NCBI GenBank assembly: GCA_034521495.1
Contig: JAXHMK010000009.1
Coordinates: 365,001-429,000, forward strand
Length of the DNA: 64,000 nucleotides
Origin: Balneolaceae bacterium
Lineage (GTDB): Bacteria; Bacteroidota; Rhodothermia; Balneolales; Balneolaceae
Direction of reading: 5' to 3'
The translations under genes were made by a program, and so were the position numbers. Positions 61,629-64,000 of the stretch are shown in pieces (positions within the stretch are counted from its first letter, which is position 1; every line of letters begins with the position of its first letter). The notes under the pieces are model-generated. The model saw nothing but the letters and a program-made list of their open reading frames with translations, had not been told where the DNA came from and ran no database searches.

Positions 61629-63203
61629 TTAGTGTTTAAAATGCCGTATTCCGGTAAATACCATCGTCATCTTGTACTTATTTGCAGCCTCGATTACTTC
61701 CTGATCTCTTACACTTCCGCCGGGCTGAATAACGGCTGTAGCCCCCGATTGTGCTGCGGCAATCACACCATCAGCAAATGGGAAAAACGCATCGGATGCA
61801 ATTGCACTTCCTTTCAGAGAAAGATCCTCATTCATCGCCTTTCGAACGGCAATTACAGAGCTTTCAACACGGCTGGTCTGCCCGGTTCCGATACCGCATG
61901 TAGACTGATCTTTTGTATACACAATAGCGTTCGATTTTACGTGCTTCACAACTTTCCATCCAAAAAGCATGTCAGATAGTTCTTTGTCCGTTGGTTTCCG
62001 GTCGGTAACCACTTGCAGATCATCGGCGGTGATTATTTTATTGTCGAACTGTTGATAAAGTGCACCACCTACAATAGATCGCGCTGAGTACTCATTATTG
62101 TGGTCTGGAAAATTTAAAATTTTAATCAGTCGGCGATTTTTTTTCTGTTTTAGAAACTCGATAACACCGTCTTCATATTCAGGAGCCAGTATAATTTCTG
62201 TAAAAATAGAATCGATTGATGTAGCTGTTTCCATATCCAGAGGGCGGTTTGTAATTACAATTCCGCCAAATGGAGAAACGGTATCCGTAGCAAAAGCTCG
62301 TTTATACGCTTCGTTTAAATTCGATTTTGTAGAAATTCCACAAGGCACTGTATGCTTGAATATTGCCACTGTGGGATCTTCATCTTTAAAATCGCCCATG
62401 GTTCGCAGCGCACTGTCTATATCAAGATAGTTGTTGTAGCTAAGCTCTTTTCCATGGAAGCAATCGATGAACTGATCCTGCTTTCCATATACAGACGCTT
62501 TTTGATGTGGATTTTCACCATACCGAAGTACGGCGTGTTTTGGCAGCGAAATGTTGAGCTGCTCCGGTAGTTCCTGATCGTCCAGATTGTTGAAATATTG
62601 ACTGATAGCTGCATCATAATCAGCAGTATGCTCAAATGCTTTTCTTGCAAATCTCAAGCGGGAGGCATAACTAATTTTATTATCTGAATGTAACTCGTCC
62701 TGGAATTCGATGTATTGAGAAGGATCCGTTAAAATACAGACATGAGCAAAGTTTTTAGCTGCAGCACGAACCATTGTGGGTCCGCCGATATCGATATTTT
62801 CAGTTGCAGTAGCTGCATTTATATCCACATTTTTTACAACATCTTTGAACGGGTACAGATTTACAACCACAAGTTCAAAAGGTGAAATCTCCAGTTCTTC
62901 AATTTCATCGATATCGGGCTGATAACTTGTTCGTGCCAGGATTCCGCCGTGAATTTTTGGATGCAGGGTTTTTACCCGGCCATCAAGGCATTCTGCGAAT
63001 CCTGTGATTTCGCTCACATCCGTTACAGGAATTTCTGCTTTACGAATTGCTTTGGCTGTTCCGCCCGTACTTACAATTTCTACACCGGCACTGTGAAGTA
63101 TTTCGGCCAGTTCGGTAATGCCTGTTTTATCTGATACGGAAAGTAAAGCACGTTTTATTTTGAGAGGATTTTGAGGTAGAGAAGAGAGAGGTTTAAGAGA
63201 CAC
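61629..63203 (-). CDS. purH: Bifunctional AICAR formyltransferase / IMP cyclohydrolase
   Basis: 524 residues. The N-terminal MGS-like cyclohydrolase domain has ALLSVSDKTGITELA, ELVVVNLYPF and IDIGGPTMVRAAAKNF. The transformylase domain has LRYGENPHQKAS, VAIFKHTVPCGI with the catalytic Lys-His, SNAIVYTKDQSTCGIGTGQTSRV and ASDAFFPFADGV. Role: last two steps of IMP synthesis. It begins 12 bp after purN and reads toward mreB 86 bp away. Confidence 0.95.
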   Translation of the reverse strand: MSLKPLSSLPQNPLKIKRALLSVSDKTGITELAEILHSAGVEIVSTGGTAKAIRKAEIPVTDVSEITGFAECLDGRVKTLHPKIHGGILARTSYQPDIDEIEELEISPFELVVVNLYPFKDVVKNVDINAATATENIDIGGPTMVRAAAKNFAHVCILTDPSQYIEFQDELHSDNKISYASRLRFARKAFEHTADYDAAISQYFNNLDDQELPEQLNISLPKHAVLRYGENPHQKASVYGKQDQFIDCFHGKELSYNNYLDIDSALRTMGDFKDEDPTVAIFKHTVPCGISTKSNLNEAYKRAFATDTVSPFGGIVITNRPLDMETATSIDSIFTEIILAPEYEDGVIEFLKQKKNRRLIKILNFPDHNNEYSARSIVGGALYQQFDNKIITADDLQVVTDRKPTDKELSDMLFGWKVVKHVKSNAIVYTKDQSTCGIGTGQTSRVESSVIAVRKAMNEDLSLKGSAIASDAFFPFADGVIAAAQSGATAVIQPGGSVRDQEVIEAANKYKMTMVFTGIRHFKH

Positions 63204-63215
63204 TGTTCGGTTAAG

Positions 63216-63791
63216 TTATGATTGGTTGATTAATTTTTTTATGACTGATGGCAGCAGTTTATGTTCCGCTTTTAAAACTCGTTTTGCTAAAATTTCAGGT
63301 GTGTCGTTTGCATGAACCGGAACTTTTTTTTGGCTGATGATTGGACCTTTGTCGTACTCTTCATTTACAAAATGAACTGTACAACCGGTTTCTTTATCAC
63401 CGGATTCCAGCACGGCTTTGTGAACATTCAGCCCGTAAAAGCCTTTTCCTCCAAATTTTGGAAGAAGTGCCGGGTGAATGTTAATAATTTTGTTCTGAAA
63501 TTTTTTGATAACCGAATCCGGGATTTTTTTCAAAAAACCAGCGAGAACTATCAGGTCCGGGTTCCAGTCAGATAATTGTTTTTTAAGTTTAGAGGTAAAT
63601 GATTCATCATCTTTATCCTCAATGACACAAACTGGTATGTCGAAGTTTTCGGCACGTTCTATCGCTTTTATTCCAGACTTATTGACAATGAGTCCGACAA
63701 TTTTCGCACGTATTTCTCCCGAATCAATTTTATCAATGATAGCCTGCATATTTGTGCCCGATCCGGACGCAAAAATCACCAGTTTTTTCAC
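63216..63791 (-). CDS. purN: Phosphoribosylglycinamide formyltransferase
   Basis: 191 residues. VIFASGSGTNMQAIIDKI at the N-terminus binds phosphate. IVLAGFLKKIP and IINIHPALLPKFGGKGFYG carry the catalytic Asn-His, and SGDKETGCTVHFVNEEYDKGPII contains the Asp loop. Role: formyl-THF-dependent third step of purine synthesis. First gene of the leftward purN-purH-mre cluster visible here. Confidence 0.94.
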   Translation of the reverse strand: MKKLVIFASGSGTNMQAIIDKIDSGEIRAKIVGLIVNKSGIKAIERAENFDIPVCVIEDKDDESFTSKLKKQLSDWNPDLIVLAGFLKKIPDSVIKKFQNKIINIHPALLPKFGGKGFYGLNVHKAVLESGDKETGCTVHFVNEEYDKGPIISQKKVPVHANDTPEILAKRVLKAEHKLLPSVIKKLINQS

Positions 63792-63877
63792 AAAATCGGT
63801 TAAATGTTCTATATAATTGCTGACGCGGTAAAGATAAAGAATATCAGGCGGATTATTAGGACCTATTTAAAGCTTTT

Positions 63878-64000
63878 TTATAATAATAACTGCCAATAAC
63901 CAACATCAATCCATTCATCAAATTTGTATCCAATTTCTTTGAGTTGTCCAACTTTTTTGAATCCAAATTTTTCGCACATGGCAATACTTGCAGGATTTGG
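63878..64000 (-). CDS. GNAT-family N-acetyltransferase, 3' end
   Basis: The last 40 residues of a leftward gene cut by the window edge: PNPASIAMCEKFGFKKVGQL followed by KEIGYKFDEWIDVGYWQLLL and a TAA. The N-x-x-S-x-x-x-x-E/K-x-x-GF pattern is motif A/B of GNAT acetyltransferases, and the ending resembles phosphinothricin-type acetyltransferases (W-x-D-V-x-xWQ). Role: acetyl transfer from acetyl-CoA to an amine. The substrate is unknown. Confidence 0.75.
   Translation of the reverse strand, partial: PNPASIAMCEKFGFKKVGQLKEIGYKFDEWIDVGYWQLLL

Overview
The window looks like chromosomal DNA of a marine or moderately halophilic member of the Balneolota/Bacteroidota side of the tree (Balneola, Gracilimonas or Rhodohalobacter-like). 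This is inferred from the gene set and not from any marker search. Supporting signs are the uppS-bamA-ompH/skp cluster with several skp paralogues, the long NagB fused to a PIG-L/LmbE deacetylase domain, acidic proteins, a vSGLT-like sodium symporter, few clear Shine-Dalgarno sequences, several probable TTG starts and many small palindromic repeats between genes. No rRNA, tRNA, CRISPR array, prophage or intact insertion sequence was seen.

Layout. 0-7.3 kb: the 3' end of an acyl-CoA dehydrogenase, a frameshifted sirtuin gene, a degenerate SGNH-like protein, a secreted hypothetical, an SDR oxidoreductase, and a hisC-like aminotransferase followed by a fused alpha/beta 2-oxoacid dehydrogenase E1. 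7.3-10.7 kb: glpD and glpK for glycerol use. 10.9-16.1 kb: a LacI-type regulator, a sodium/sugar symporter, galK and galT, with a LacI-type operator candidate before the symporter. 16.1-17.2 kb: an array of small hairpins and a VapBC-like toxin-antitoxin pair. 17.4-24.4 kb: an N-acetylglucosamine salvage cluster (NagB-PIG-L fusion, ROK kinase, secreted GH20 hexosaminidase, second LacI regulator) with an almost perfect LacI-type operator between the divergent nagB and ROK genes.

24.4-33.5 kb is mixed: a crotonase-family enzyme, a heptanucleotide tandem repeat, a YyaL-type thioredoxin-fold protein, an amidohydrolase, a DUF4258/YgiT-like toxin-antitoxin pair, an e(P4)-type acid phosphatase, a 59-codon antitoxin-like gene, a duplicated scrap of the mgsA 3' end, mgsA and ndk. 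33.5-43.6 kb: a triplicated 139-bp palindrome-bearing repeat, a NamZ-type muramidase, rlmB, small membrane proteins, a glycerophosphodiesterase, pyrG, a Nudix hydrolase whose tail runs into a repeat, a second amidohydrolase and nadE.

43.7-53.8 kb is an envelope block read in one direction: LysM lytic transglycosylase, S41 protease, PHP phosphoesterase, ribH, uppS, bamA and three skp/ompH paralogues. 54.1-64 kb holds a VWA protein, rnhB and a long leftward cluster purN-purH-mreB-mreC-mreD-mrdA-rodA for purine synthesis and rod shape, with the 3' end of a GNAT acetyltransferase at the edge.

Functionally, the accessory half is about sugar scavenging (glycerol, galactose, GlcNAc and probably MurNAc), each cluster with its own regulator or operator. 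The other half is envelope building. The least explained material is non-coding: several families of short palindromes, some in two or three copies, two or three small elements bounded by inverted repeats, and direct repeats around a small gene next to mgsA.
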